A DNA stretch of 64,000 bases, taken from Bacteroidota bacterium (lineage in GTDB: Bacteria > Bacteroidota > Bacteroidia > Chitinophagales > Chitinophagaceae). The DNA lies in the NCBI GenBank assembly GCA_023423405.1, contig JAFAFR010000084.1:124001-188000 (forward strand), given 5' to 3'. A program made the position numbers and the translations under genes. Positions 8,774 through 17,100 of the stretch are shown here, piece after piece (the stretch's first letter is position 1; every line of letters begins with the position of its first letter). A model generated the notes under the pieces. The model was not told where the DNA came from, searched no databases, and saw nothing but the letters and a program-made list of their open reading frames with translations.

Positions 8774-9466
8774 TTATTTCTCTTTGGCGGCCCTTGCCTG
8801 GTTGGCGCCCTTCATTTTATCGCGGAATACTTTTTCGAATTTCTCCATCTTGGGACGGATCACGAAATAGCAATAGGGCTGTGAGCCATTGTTGATATAA
8901 TAGTTCTGGTGGTAGTCTTCCGCCAGGTAAAAGTTTTTGAAAGGCGCTATTTCCGTAACCACGGGATCGTTGAAAGCGCCGCTCTCATCCAGTTGTTCCC
9001 TGTAGTGTTCGGCTTTTTCTTTCTGTGCTTCACTGTGATAAAAAACAACACTGCGGTACTGCGGGCCCACGTCGTTGCCCTGGCGGTTCAGCGTGGTAGG
9101 ATCGTGCGTTTTCCAGAAAACTTCCAGTAATTCATCAAAACTGATAACAGCCGGATCAAACACTACCTGGATCACTTCTGCATGACCGGTGTTCTTTTGA
9201 CAAACCTGTTCGTACGTGGGGTGAGGAACAGAACCGCCGGAATAACCGGAAGAAACTTTCAGCACACCGTTGAGCTGCTGGAAAATAGCTTCCGAACACC
9301 AGAAGCAGCCGGAGCCCAGGGTGGCTGTATCGGTTGCGCCATAGCTGGCATATAATACATCGTTGCTCATGGACCTGTTTGGATTTTCTTTTTGGGCGCA
9401 ACTGTTCAGAAGCTGGCCCAATGCCACCAGTGCTACAAAACCAAGAGATAAATTCAGACGCTGCAT
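8774..9466 (-). CDS. msrA: Peptide-methionine (S)-S-oxide reductase MsrA, exported
   Basis: Repairs oxidised methionine (S-sulfoxide) in proteins. The catalytic cysteine is in GCFWCSE at about residue 52, the family signature, followed by GYSGG and YEQVCQKNTGHAEVIQVVFDP. An N-terminal hydrophobic stretch ending LLNSCAQ looks like a lipoprotein signal, so the enzyme probably acts on periplasmic or surface proteins rather than in the cytosol. Candidate starts are at 9493, 9472 and 9466; I chose 9466 (MQRLNLSLGF) because it gives the cleanest signal peptide. Single gene, with prfB transcribed divergently. No MsrB domain is fused. Confidence 0.95.
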   Translation of the reverse strand: MQRLNLSLGFVALVALGQLLNSCAQKENPNRSMSNDVLYASYGATDTATLGSGCFWCSEAIFQQLNGVLKVSSGYSGGSVPHPTYEQVCQKNTGHAEVIQVVFDPAVISFDELLEVFWKTHDPTTLNRQGNDVGPQYRSVVFYHSEAQKEKAEHYREQLDESGAFNDPVVTEIAPFKNFYLAEDYHQNYYINNGSQPYCYFVIRPKMEKFEKVFRDKMKGANQARAAKEK

Positions 9467-9553
9467 TGTCATCAGAGATGGTTCAACCTGCAAGGTATCG
9501 CCTTAATTGTTTACGGAATGTTACAATATGACGGAAGATACCACATTTCACAA

Positions 9554-9562
9554 TATCTTTGC
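9554..9562 (+). promoter_or_regulatory. Promoter -7 element for prfB
   Basis: TATCTTTGC, exact TAnnTTTG match, only 7 nt before the prfB ATG at 9570. The leader would be very short or absent. Confidence 0.6.
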
Positions 9563-9569
9563 CCCCGCT

Positions 9570-10668
9570 ATGACACAGGAAAATTTAAAATCATTACGGG
9601 AGCGGGTTTCGGTTCTAAGGAGGTTTCTTTGACGTCGCTAACCGCACGGACAGGATCCAACAAGACAAACAACTGACCCTTTCACCCGGTTTTTGGGATG
9701 ATAACCAGCGGGCTACCGCCATCCTGAAAGAAATCAAAGTACACGAATACTGGATCGACCTTTTTCAGCAGGTTGAAACATCCGTAGAGGATTTCGCGGT
9801 ACTGTTTGAATTCTGGAAGGCCGGCGAAGCGGCGGAGGAAGAAGTGAAGGAAGCTTACGACAAAGCCCTTGCGGCCTGCGAAGAAGCGGAGTTCAAAAGC
9901 ACCCTCAACCAGCCCGAGGACGAGCTGCCGGCCATTGTGCAAATCAACAGTGGAGCTGGTGGTACCGAAAGCCAGGACTGGGCGCAGATGCTCGCGCGCA
10001 TGTACCGCATGTACGGCGAAAAGCAGGGCTATACCGTTACCGAGGTCGACTGGCAGGACGGCGATGGCGCCGGCATCAAAAGCGCCACTTACCAGTTCGA
10101 CGGTCCCTTTGCCTACGGCTTCCTGAAAGGGGAGAGCGGTGTTCACCGCCTGGTGCGCATTTCACCCTTCGATTCCAATGCCCGCAGGCATACTTCCTTC
10201 GCTTCCGTATTCGTGTATCCGCTGGTGGACGACACCATCGAGATCGAGATCAAGGACAGCGACGTGAAGATGGAAACCGCGCGCAGCGGTGGGGCCGGCG
10301 GACAGAACGTGAATAAAGTGGAAACCAAAGTGATGCTCACCCACCTGGCAACCGGCATCGTGGTGATCTGTCAAACCGAACGTACCCAGTTGGGCAACCG
10401 CGAGAAAGCCATGCAGATGCTGAAAAGCCGCCTCTATGAAGAAGAACTGCGCAAACGCGAAGAAGCTAAAAACGCCGCCAACGCCAGCAAGAAGAAGATC
10501 GAATGGGGCAGCCAGATCCGCAGTTATGTTTTCCATCCCTATAAAATGATCAAAGACCACCGGACAGATTTTGAAGTGGGCAATATTCAACCCGTGATGG
10601 ACGGGGAACTCGACGGCTTCATCAAGGCCTACCTGATGAGCCAGAAAGAAGAAGAGCCCGCTTCCTAA
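9570..10668 (+). CDS. prfB: Peptide chain release factor 2 (programmed +1 frameshift)
   Basis: RF2 recognises UAA and UGA stop codons and triggers peptide release. The gene is split between two frames: codons 1-20 (9570-9629) end at an in-frame TGA at 9630-9632, and translation must slip +1 at CTT TGA C to continue in the frame of 9631-10665, giving 365 residues, the usual RF2 length. Downstream are the RF2 stop-codon recognition motif SPF (in RISPFDSNARR) and the catalytic GGQ in SGGAGGQNVNKVETK. The architecture is the classic RF2 autoregulatory circuit, so this is not a pseudogene or sequencing error. A frame-based gene caller would miss the first part. Followed by the P5C dehydrogenase gene 17 nt later. 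Confidence 0.97.
9618..9633 (+). promoter_or_regulatory. RF2 programmed frameshift signal
   Basis: AGGAGG at 9618-9623, a 3-nt gap (TTT), the slippery CTT and the stop TGA followed by C: the same layout as the well known prfB site of Escherichia coli. Low RF2 lets the ribosome pause at UGA and shift +1, restoring RF2 synthesis. The AGGAGG stimulator is a perfect anti-Shine-Dalgarno complement. Confidence 0.93.
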
Positions 10669-10685
10669 CACATAAAACAGACTTC

Positions 10686-12317
10686 ATGAGCTTAGGTTAT
10701 TTTTCTTATCCGCTTCCGGCAAACGAACCGGTACTGAATTACGCTCCCGGTTCTCCCGAGAAAGCAACCCTGAAAAAAGTACTGGCTGAACTGAAAAAGA
10801 AAGAGGCCGATATTCCTATGTATATAGGAGGAAGGGCTGTTCGTACAGGCAACCGCGTTAGTATCCATCCGCCGCATGAGAAAGACCATGTGTTAGGTTA
10901 TTTTCATATGGGCGATGCCAAACACGTACAACAGGCCATCGATGCCGCGCTGAAAGCAAAAGCAGCCTGGGCCGACATGACCTGGGAAAGCCGCGCCGCC
11001 ATTTTCCTGAAAGCAGCCGACCTGGTGGCTACAAAATACCGTCCTTATATAAACGGCACTACCATGCTGGGCCAAAGTAAGAACGTGTACCAGGCAGAGA
11101 TCGACGCCGCCTGTGAGCTGGCCGATTTCCTGCGTTTCAATGTGCATTTCCTGAGCGAAATATACCAGCAGCAACCCATCAGCAGTGCGGGTATGCATAA
11201 CCGCATGGAGTGGCGCCCGCTGGAAGGATTTGTGCTCGCCATCACGCCTTTCAATTTCACCGCCATTGGCGGCAACCTGCCCACTTCGGCTGCCATGTGC
11301 GGCAATACCGTGGTATGGAAACCTGCCCACACGCAGGTGTATTCTGCACAAATGTTCATGCGCATTTTGCAGGAAGCCGGGCTGCCCGACGGCGTGATCA
11401 ACCTGATCTATGTGGATGGTCCCACCCTGGGCGATGTGTGTTTCAGCCATCCCGATTTTGCCGGCGTACATTTCACCGGGTCTACCGGTGTGTTCAATAC
11501 CATGTGGAACAGCATCGGCGCCAATATTTCCAACTACCGCAGTTATCCGCGGATCGTAGGGGAGACCGGCGGTAAGGATTTTGTGCTGGCCCACCGCAGC
11601 GCCGATCCCGATGTGGTGGCTACGGCCCTGGCCCGCGGCGCTTTTGAATTCCAGGGACAAAAATGTTCCGCCGCTTCGCGCGCTTACCTGCCTTCCAACC
11701 TGGCAGAGAGTATTAAGAAAAAACTGGTGGACCAGGTGAGCCAGATGAAGATGGGCAGCGTGGAAGATTTCGGCAATTTCGTCAATGCCGTTATCGATGA
11801 GAAGAGCTACGACAAGTTGAAAAAATACATTGACCGCGCCCGCAAAGACCGCAAAGCCAAAATACTGGTGGGCGGCAATTGCGATAAGAGAAAGGGCTAT
11901 TTTATTGAGCCTACCGTTATTGAAACAAGCGATCCTAAATACGTGACCATGTGCGAGGAGCTGTTTGGGCCCGTACTTACGATCTATACCTACGATGCCA
12001 ACCAGTTTGAGAAAGCGCTGGCGCTGGTGGACAGCACTTCGCCCTATGCGCTTACCGGCTCCATCATTGCGCAGGACCGTGATGCGATTGAGCTCGCCAC
12101 TTCCCGCCTGCGGAATGCGGCCGGCAATTTCTACATCAACGATAAACCGACCGGCGCCGTGGTGGGCCAGCAGCCCTTCGGCGGCGCGCGCGCCAGTGGC
12201 ACCAACGATAAGGCCGGCTCCATGCTGAACCTCTATCGCTGGCTGAGCGCCCGCACCATTAAGGAAACTTTTGTGCCACCCACGCATTTCAGGTATCCAT
12301 TCCTGGCAGAAGAATAA
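10686..12317 (+). CDS. pruA: L-glutamate gamma-semialdehyde (1-pyrroline-5-carboxylate) dehydrogenase
   Basis: NAD-dependent aldehyde dehydrogenase that oxidises glutamate semialdehyde to glutamate, the second step of proline catabolism. The catalytic cysteine is in QGQKCSAASR at about residue 328 and the general-base glutamate in GETGGKDFV at about residue 293; the GSTGVFN stretch is the cofactor-binding turn. The 543-residue length and the start YPLPANEPVLNYAPGSPEK-type region fit the monofunctional P5CDH group (as in Bacteroidota and eukaryotes) rather than the PutA fusion. No proline dehydrogenase gene is adjacent. It follows prfB by 17 nt and may be cotranscribed with it. Confidence 0.93.
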   Translation: MSLGYFSYPLPANEPVLNYAPGSPEKATLKKVLAELKKKEADIPMYIGGRAVRTGNRVSIHPPHEKDHVLGYFHMGDAKHVQQAIDAALKAKAAWADMTWESRAAIFLKAADLVATKYRPYINGTTMLGQSKNVYQAEIDAACELADFLRFNVHFLSEIYQQQPISSAGMHNRMEWRPLEGFVLAITPFNFTAIGGNLPTSAAMCGNTVVWKPAHTQVYSAQMFMRILQEAGLPDGVINLIYVDGPTLGDVCFSHPDFAGVHFTGSTGVFNTMWNSIGANISNYRSYPRIVGETGGKDFVLAHRSADPDVVATALARGAFEFQGQKCSAASRAYLPSNLAESIKKKLVDQVSQMKMGSVEDFGNFVNAVIDEKSYDKLKKYIDRARKDRKAKILVGGNCDKRKGYFIEPTVIETSDPKYVTMCEELFGPVLTIYTYDANQFEKALALVDSTSPYALTGSIIAQDRDAIELATSRLRNAAGNFYINDKPTGAVVGQQPFGGARASGTNDKAGSMLNLYRWLSARTIKETFVPPTHFRYPFLAEE

Positions 12318-12358
12318 GGCAGGCAGCAGAATCTCTTACCTTAGTAAAAAATCAGGCA

Positions 12359-12880
12359 TTGAAAACCATTCTGAGCGGGGAGCAACTGGAAATAACCATC
12401 CGCAGGCTGGCGCACCAGATCCTGGAGAACAGTCCCGACCTGGCTGCCACCTGCATCATTGGCATCCAGCCCCGCGGCATATGGCTGAGCAGCCGCATTA
12501 TGAAAGCCATCCGCGAAATCACACCCGCTATGGCCCTGCAATACGGCGTGCTCGACATTACCTTTTATCGCGACGATGTGCGGAATGAACTCCATGTGGC
12601 TAACCAGACGGATATCCCCTTTTCCATTGAGGATAAGAAAGTGATCCTGATTGACGATGTGTTGTACACCGGCCGCACCATCCGGGCGGCCCTGGATGCG
12701 CTGATGGATTTCGGGCGCCCGAAAAAAGTGGAGCTCTGTGTGCTGATCGACCGCCGCTTCAGCAGGGAACTGCCCATACAGCCCGATTATGCCGGGAAGG
12801 CGATCGATTCCATCATCACCCAGCGGGTGAAAGTGTGCTGGCAGGAAAATAGCGGAAAGGATGAAGTGGTATTGCTCTAA
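12359..12880 (+). CDS. pyrR: Bifunctional pyr operon regulator / uracil phosphoribosyltransferase PyrR
   Basis: PyrR-type phosphoribosyltransferase. The PRPP-binding loop VILIDDVLYTGRTIRAALDAL is exact for the PyrR family, and IGIQPRGIWLSSRI is the typical N-terminal segment. In Gram-positives PyrR also binds pyr mRNA to cause attenuation; whether it does so here is unknown and no attenuator-like leader is seen upstream of it or of pyrB. The start is a TTG at 12359 (read as Met), giving MKTILSGEQLEI and 173 residues; no ATG fits better. It sits directly before pyrB (19 nt), in line with a pyrimidine-biosynthesis operon. Confidence 0.9.
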   Translation: MKTILSGEQLEITIRRLAHQILENSPDLAATCIIGIQPRGIWLSSRIMKAIREITPAMALQYGVLDITFYRDDVRNELHVANQTDIPFSIEDKKVILIDDVLYTGRTIRAALDALMDFGRPKKVELCVLIDRRFSRELPIQPDYAGKAIDSIITQRVKVCWQENSGKDEVVLL

Positions 12881-12899
12881 TAATTAACTTTGCTGCCTA

Positions 12900-13829
12900 A
12901 TGCGCCTAAGTACAAAACATCTCCTCGGCATTAGAGACGTTTCTCCCCAAGACATCCAGCTTATTTTAGATACCGCCACCCAATTCAAGGAAGTGTTGCA
13001 GCGGCCCGTGAAGAAAGTGCCCAGCCTGCGTGATGTGACCATCGTTAACCTCTTTTACGAAAACTCCACCCGCACCCGCATCTCCTTTGAGCTGGCCGAA
13101 AAAAGACTAAGTGCCGATACCATCAATTTCACTTCCGGTTCCAGCTCCGTGAAAAAAGGAGAGACCCTGCTCGACACGGTGAACAATATCCTGAGCATGA
13201 AGGTGGATATGGTGGTGATGCGGCACAGCGCCAGCGGTGCACCGCATTTCCTGGCCAAACACATCCCGGCGGCCATCGTGAACGCCGGCGATGGCATCAA
13301 TGAACATCCCACGCAGGCCCTGCTCGATGCATTTTCCATCCGCGAAAACCTGGGCGGGCTCGAAGGGAAAAAAGTCGCCATCATCGGCGACATCATGCAC
13401 TCGCGCGTGGCGCTGAGCAACCTTTACCTGCTCAAAAAAATGGGCGCGGAAGTTACGGTGGCTGGTCCGCCTACCCTTATACCGCCCTATATGCAGCAGG
13501 CCTTTGACGTGCGCGTGGAATACAACCTGAAAAAAGCGCTGGAGTGGTGTGATGTGGCCAACGTGCTGCGCATCCAGCTCGAAAGGCAAAACCAGGTGCT
13601 CTTCTCGTCCCTGCGCGAATACAACCTGGCCTATGGACTGAAAAAAGAACTGCTCGCGGGTTTGGGAAAAAAGATACTGGTGATGCACCCCGGCCCCATC
13701 AACAGGGGCGTGGAACTCGACAGCGACGTGGCGGACAGTGGCCAGAGCATCATATTGCAGCAGGTGGAGAATGGGGTAGCGGTGCGCATGGCAGTGCTGT
13801 ACCTGTTGGCCGGCAGGGAAACATCCTGA
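12900..13829 (+). CDS. pyrB: Aspartate carbamoyltransferase catalytic subunit
   Basis: Condenses carbamoyl phosphate with aspartate, the committed step of pyrimidine synthesis. The carbamoyl-phosphate site ENSTRTRISFE at about residue 55 and the downstream HPTQALLDAF and VMHPGPINRGVE motifs are all present; 309 residues is the standard catalytic-chain length. No regulatory chain (pyrI) follows, so it is probably the unregulated trimeric type or is controlled through PyrR. A TAACTTTG element at 12885-12892 could be an additional promoter immediately before the ATG, but a -33 partner is lacking. Confidence 0.96.
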   Translation: MRLSTKHLLGIRDVSPQDIQLILDTATQFKEVLQRPVKKVPSLRDVTIVNLFYENSTRTRISFELAEKRLSADTINFTSGSSSVKKGETLLDTVNNILSMKVDMVVMRHSASGAPHFLAKHIPAAIVNAGDGINEHPTQALLDAFSIRENLGGLEGKKVAIIGDIMHSRVALSNLYLLKKMGAEVTVAGPPTLIPPYMQQAFDVRVEYNLKKALEWCDVANVLRIQLERQNQVLFSSLREYNLAYGLKKELLAGLGKKILVMHPGPINRGVELDSDVADSGQSIILQQVENGVAVRMAVLYLLAGRETS

Positions 13830-13841
13830 TAAAATTCGCTC

Positions 13842-14318
13842 ATGAATAGAGTATGCCTTTTTCCGGGAACATTCGATCCCATTACACTGGGTCATGTAGA
13901 CATCGTTCACCGGGCCCTGCCACTTTTTGATAAGATCATTATCGGCGTAGGCCTGAACGCTGCCAAGGCGCCCATGTTTTCGGCCGAGCAAAGACTGCTT
14001 TGGATCTCCGAGATCTTTAAAGGGGAGTCCAAAGTGGAAGGAGCCGTGTACGAAGGGCTCACCGTGAAGTTCTGCCAGGAGATCGGCGCCCGCTTTATTC
14101 TCCGCGGCATCCGTTACGTGAGCGATTTTGAATACGAAAAGACCATCGCCGATGCCAACCGGACGATGGACCGTTCGATTGAAACCATCTTTCTCACCGG
14201 CGAGCCAAAATACACCAGTGTGGCCTCCACCATCGTGCGCGACATCATCCGCAACCAGGGCGATGCTTCCCCCTTTATTCCCGAAGCGGTGTACAAGAGC
14301 CTGCAGCAAAAACCCTGA
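13842..14318 (+). CDS. coaD: Phosphopantetheine adenylyltransferase
   Basis: Penultimate enzyme of coenzyme A synthesis; transfers AMP from ATP to 4'-phosphopantetheine. The nucleotidyltransferase signature GTFDPITLGHVDIV is at residues 9-22, the substrate-binding stretch FILRGIRYVSDFEYE in the middle, and the ATP loop appears as VASTIVRDI (usual form ISSTxVR). 158 residues is typical. Starts 12 nt after pyrB, so it is probably in the same transcript. Cytoplasmic. Confidence 0.96.
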   Translation: MNRVCLFPGTFDPITLGHVDIVHRALPLFDKIIIGVGLNAAKAPMFSAEQRLLWISEIFKGESKVEGAVYEGLTVKFCQEIGARFILRGIRYVSDFEYEKTIADANRTMDRSIETIFLTGEPKYTSVASTIVRDIIRNQGDASPFIPEAVYKSLQQKP

Positions 14319-14372
14319 GGGCACCAATTCCCTGGTTTCAGTAAATTTCCTGATCAAGCAAACCTCCGCATT

Positions 14373-14810
14373 ATGGAACCGATCTGGTTTAATACCGCGT
14401 TGCGCCTGGAAGATATCATGACGCTGGGCAAAGACACCATGGGCGATCACCTGGGCATTGAGTGGACGGCCCTGGGTCCCGATTTCCTGCAGGCGCGCAT
14501 GCCGGTGGACCATCGCACCCGCCAGCCTTACGGCTTATTGCACGGCGGGGCATCCGTGGCGCTGGCCGAAACCCTGGGAAGTGTGGGCGCGGCGCTTTCG
14601 GTAGACGACAGCAAATACATTGCGGTGGGGCTCGACATCAACGCCAACCACGTGCGGGGCGTGCGCAAGGGATTTGTGACCGGCACGGCCAGGCCGCTGC
14701 ACCGCGGCAAAACCACCCAGGTATGGGAGATCCTGATCAAAGACGAGAAAGAAAAACTGGTTTGTGTGAGCCGGCTGACGGTGGCGATTTTGAAAAAAGT
14801 GAATACCTGA
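14373..14810 (+). CDS. Hotdog-fold acyl-CoA thioesterase (PaaI/MenI-like)
   Basis: Small hotdog-fold thioesterase of the PaaI/EntH/MenI type. The family signature HGGASVALAETLGS holds the catalytic glutamate/aspartate position on the central helix, and the following strands (GLDINANHVRGVRKGFVTG) fit the fold. 145 residues, tetrameric cytoplasmic enzyme by family. In Bacteroidota close relatives have been assigned as 1,4-dihydroxy-2-naphthoyl-CoA hydrolase for menaquinone synthesis, but no men genes are nearby, so the substrate is left open. It follows coaD by 54 nt on the same strand and converges with the NUDIX gene. Confidence 0.88.
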   Translation: MEPIWFNTALRLEDIMTLGKDTMGDHLGIEWTALGPDFLQARMPVDHRTRQPYGLLHGGASVALAETLGSVGAALSVDDSKYIAVGLDINANHVRGVRKGFVTGTARPLHRGKTTQVWEILIKDEKEKLVCVSRLTVAILKKVNT

Positions 14811-14831
14811 TTGTTTACAATGCTACTACCA

Positions 14832-15449
14832 TTATTGTAATTCCTGCAGCACATCTGCGATGCTGGGGAAGGTATTATCCAGCACTTTTTGCCAGCCGGC
14901 GCGGGGCAGCCATTCGATGGCATGGATGTCTTCTTCGGTTTGCGGATTGGTTTCAAAGCTGCCGCTGGCCTGCATTTCGAACCAGTGCGTGGGTTTCAGG
15001 ATGTGTTTTCCGCTTTCGTGATAGGTGTGGTAGGTATCGAGCAGGTGCCGCCGGATGGTGGTGGTAACCCCGGTTTCTTCCTCTACCTCGCGGAGTGCGC
15101 AGGTTTCGACGGTTTCGCCTGCATCGAGTTTGCCTTTGGGAAGGTCCCATTTTCCCCGGCGATGAATGAAGAGAAGCTCCTGGCGATCGTTCCAAACGGC
15201 GCCCCCGGCTGCTGTTACCAGCGTGAATTTTTTCCAGAAAGCCTTGCTAAGCGCGTCGAGGTCGGCGTGCTGGAAAATGCCCGCATGGATCCCCGGCAAC
15301 TGCATTTCATAGATCATCGATTTGATGGCGGGACTGGAAAACTCGTCGATGTACACGGCATCGTCGTGGTGCAGGAAGGGTTCCAGGTCGGGCGTCACCG
15401 AATCGCAAAGAAAGAGGGGTTTATCGCCAAAATAGATTTTGATGTACAT
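14832..15449 (-). CDS. NUDIX hydrolase
   Basis: Hydrolase of nucleoside diphosphates linked to another moiety. The NUDIX box G-x5-E-x7-REVEEETGV is present in GKLDAGETVETCALREVEEE at about residues 100-122, with both metal-binding glutamates of REVxEE intact. An N-terminal region of about 65 residues (MYIKIYFGDKPLFLCD onward) is extra to the minimal domain. The start at 15449 is preferred over the upstream frame because the extra residues would run into the pyrE promoter. Divergent from pyrE with overlapping promoter space. The physiological substrate is not predictable; a house-cleaning or nucleotide-sugar role is possible. Confidence 0.92.
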   Translation of the reverse strand: MYIKIYFGDKPLFLCDSVTPDLEPFLHHDDAVYIDEFSSPAIKSMIYEMQLPGIHAGIFQHADLDALSKAFWKKFTLVTAAGGAVWNDRQELLFIHRRGKWDLPKGKLDAGETVETCALREVEEETGVTTTIRRHLLDTYHTYHESGKHILKPTHWFEMQASGSFETNPQTEEDIHAIEWLPRAGWQKVLDNTFPSIADVLQELQ

Positions 15450-15469
15450 ATAGGGGTTAGGTATTTTTG
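15438..15469 (+). promoter_or_regulatory. Consensus promoter for pyrE
   Basis: TTTG at 15438-15441, a 20-nt spacer and TATTTTTG at 15462-15469 (then C): the best-matching complete -33/-7 pair in the window. The expected transcript start is near 15475, about 16 nt ahead of the pyrE ATG. It overlaps the start of the NUDIX gene. Confidence 0.75.
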
Positions 15470-15490
15470 CCCTTTGGTAATAAAGATAAC

Positions 15491-16129
15491 ATGAAGTCAA
15501 ACGAAAAAGCTGTAGCCGAGAAACTCCTCCAGAGCCAGGCCGTAAAATTGAGTCCCGATCAGCCCTTTACCTGGGCCAGCGGCTGGAAAAGTCCCATTTA
15601 CTGCGACAACCGCCGGGTGCTTTCTTTTCCCTTTGTCCGCGACTTCATCAAATCTGAAATGTGTAACCTCATTTTTGAGCGATTTCCTGATGCGGGTATG
15701 CTGGCCGGCGTGGCCACTGCCGGGATCGCCTGGGGCGCCATGGCGGCCGACCAGTTGAAGCTGCCCTATATATATGTGCGTCCCAAACCCAAGGAGCACG
15801 GCATGGGCAACCAGATAGAAGGCGCTTATGCCTCGGGCGCCAGGGTGGTGGTAATCGAAGACCTGATCTCGACCGGCAAGAGCAGCCTCCAGGTGGTGGA
15901 GGTGCTGCGTAAAGCGGGCCTCGAAGTGATGGGCATGGTTTCCATCTTCAACTATGGTTTCCGGGTGGCCGATGAGGCGTTCGCAGCGGCGGAAGTGCCC
16001 TTCCATTCCCTCACGAATTATGAGCAACTGGTGGCTTTGGCCCTCGAAAAAGGCCAGATCTCGGCTGCAGTGGAACCGGTTCTGTTAAAGTGGCGCGAAG
16101 ACCCGGCAAACTGGACAGGAGTTTTGTAA
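15491..16129 (+). CDS. pyrE: Orotate phosphoribosyltransferase
   Basis: Forms orotidine 5'-phosphate from orotate and PRPP in pyrimidine synthesis. The PRPP loop VVVIEDLISTGKSSLQVVE is typical of PyrE, preceded by the flexible-loop segment YVRPKPKEHGMGNQIEGA. 212 residues. The ATG at 15491 is used; an earlier in-frame TTG at 15467 lies within the promoter and so cannot be the start. Followed by a small HMA-domain gene (19 nt) and then a terminator, so the two form a short operon. Another pyrimidine gene near pyrR-pyrB but separated by the opposite-strand NUDIX gene. Confidence 0.96.
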   Translation: MKSNEKAVAEKLLQSQAVKLSPDQPFTWASGWKSPIYCDNRRVLSFPFVRDFIKSEMCNLIFERFPDAGMLAGVATAGIAWGAMAADQLKLPYIYVRPKPKEHGMGNQIEGAYASGARVVVIEDLISTGKSSLQVVEVLRKAGLEVMGMVSIFNYGFRVADEAFAAAEVPFHSLTNYEQLVALALEKGQISAAVEPVLLKWREDPANWTGVL

Positions 16130-16148
16130 ATTTGAAAAAAGACAGCGC

Positions 16149-16490
16149 ATGAAAAAACTCAGCCTTATTGCTTCCATCTTGTTGCTGACTGCTTCTGCAG
16201 GATGGGCCCAGGCGAAAAAAGCCCTTGAAACGGTTACCATCGCTACGCCTTCCGTACAATGCGAAATGTGCAAAAAGCGGATTGAGTCCTTCCTGGCCAA
16301 AGAAGAAGGGGTTACCAAGAGCGTGGTGGACTATAAGAAAAAGCAGACCAAAGTGACTTACTATACAGACCGTACCAATGTGGAGAACATTAAAACGGCC
16401 ATTGCCAATGTAGGGTATGATGCGGGTGATGTGAGCGCGAATGAAGAATCCTACAACAAATTACCCAAATGCTGCAAGAAGCCTGACTAA
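16149..16490 (+). CDS. Exported heavy-metal-associated (HMA) domain protein
   Basis: Small periplasmic metal-binding protein, 113 residues, with a signal peptide (MKKLSLIASILLLTASAGWAQ) and one HMA domain. The metal site is CEMC in SVQCEMCKKRIE, the CxxC loop that binds Cu(I) or Zn(II) in this family. The tail KLPKCCKKPD adds two adjacent cysteines, a possible second binding point or a place for disulfide formation. The role (metal chaperone or scavenging) is inferred. It lies 19 nt after pyrE and is closed by an intrinsic terminator at 16512. Confidence 0.87.
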   Translation: MKKLSLIASILLLTASAGWAQAKKALETVTIATPSVQCEMCKKRIESFLAKEEGVTKSVVDYKKKQTKVTYYTDRTNVENIKTAIANVGYDAGDVSANEESYNKLPKCCKKPD

Positions 16491-16511
16491 CAGGTTTGAT
16501 GATAGTAGAAC

Positions 16512-16535
16512 AGGAGCCCACCGGCTCCTTTTTTT
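16512..16535 (+). terminator. Rho-independent terminator after pyrE-HMA operon
   Basis: AGGAGCC ... GGCTCCT stem with a short loop, followed by seven or more T residues. Confidence 0.85.
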
Positions 16536-16581
16536 GTGCGCGTTACCGTAGGCCATTTTGAACGCCTCGATTTTAAACCGC

Positions 16582-17055
16582 CTACCAGTCGATTTTTTGC
16601 TGTCCGCTGTAATGCACGGGCATATTGAAGAAAAAGCCCGATCGCCCCATTTTCACCGTTCCATCCACTTTTACGTTGACCTCCGATCGCAGCAGCATGG
16701 CCAGCGCATTACTGAGCAACTGCTTCAGGTCCACCTTCATTTTTACGGGTAAATAAAAAGTATCCTTTGCCGGAATATGGATAAGGGTATCAAGCGTGGT
16801 GGTGCCCACCGCCTTATCGTCGAGTTGAATGGCCAGGTCGGCGTGCTTCAACTGCAGGGGATAGGGATTGGGGTTGTAATATTTTAAATCTGCCGAAACG
16901 ACAGACTCACTCATTCCAATCTTACTGATCTGAAAATTGTCGAATGCCTGGTATTCGGGAATAACGGGCCGGCTGCAGGAGCTGAGCAGGAGTACGGTGC
17001 CGCCCAGCAAGGCCAGGAAGCCAACAGACCGACGGAAACGCTTTAGTGGATACAT
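16582..17055 (-). CDS. LEA14/LEA2-like lipoprotein
   Basis: A 157-residue lipoprotein (lipobox LLSSCSRP about 30 residues in) with one LEA2/WHy-type beta-sandwich domain. The diagnostic stretch KYYNPNPYPLQLKHADLAI matches the NPN-containing WHy core. Related proteins are stress-associated in plants and are widespread, but uncharacterised, in Bacteroidota. The start is the ATG at 17055; the longer open frame from 17097 puts 14 unlikely residues before the signal peptide. A TATTTTG near 17062-17068 on the minus strand is a weak promoter candidate. Envelope location predicted; no function assigned. Confidence 0.8.
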   Translation of the reverse strand: MYPLKRFRRSVGFLALLGGTVLLLSSCSRPVIPEYQAFDNFQISKIGMSESVVSADLKYYNPNPYPLQLKHADLAIQLDDKAVGTTTLDTLIHIPAKDTFYLPVKMKVDLKQLLSNALAMLLRSEVNVKVDGTVKMGRSGFFFNMPVHYSGQQKIDW

Positions 17056-17100
17056 AAGCAGCAAAATAGGGGATCGGGCATTTATCAGCAAATTCATTTT

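Noticed and set aside
9570..9632. prfB interpreted as a pseudogene or sequencing error because of the in-frame TGA
   Set aside because: The AGGAGG-TTT-CTT-TGA-C context is the standard programmed frameshift site, and both reading parts are intact.
14815..14840. TTACAAT / ATTGTAA hairpin between thioesterase and NUDIX gene
   Set aside because: AT-only stem with a 12-nt loop and no T run; too weak for a terminator call.
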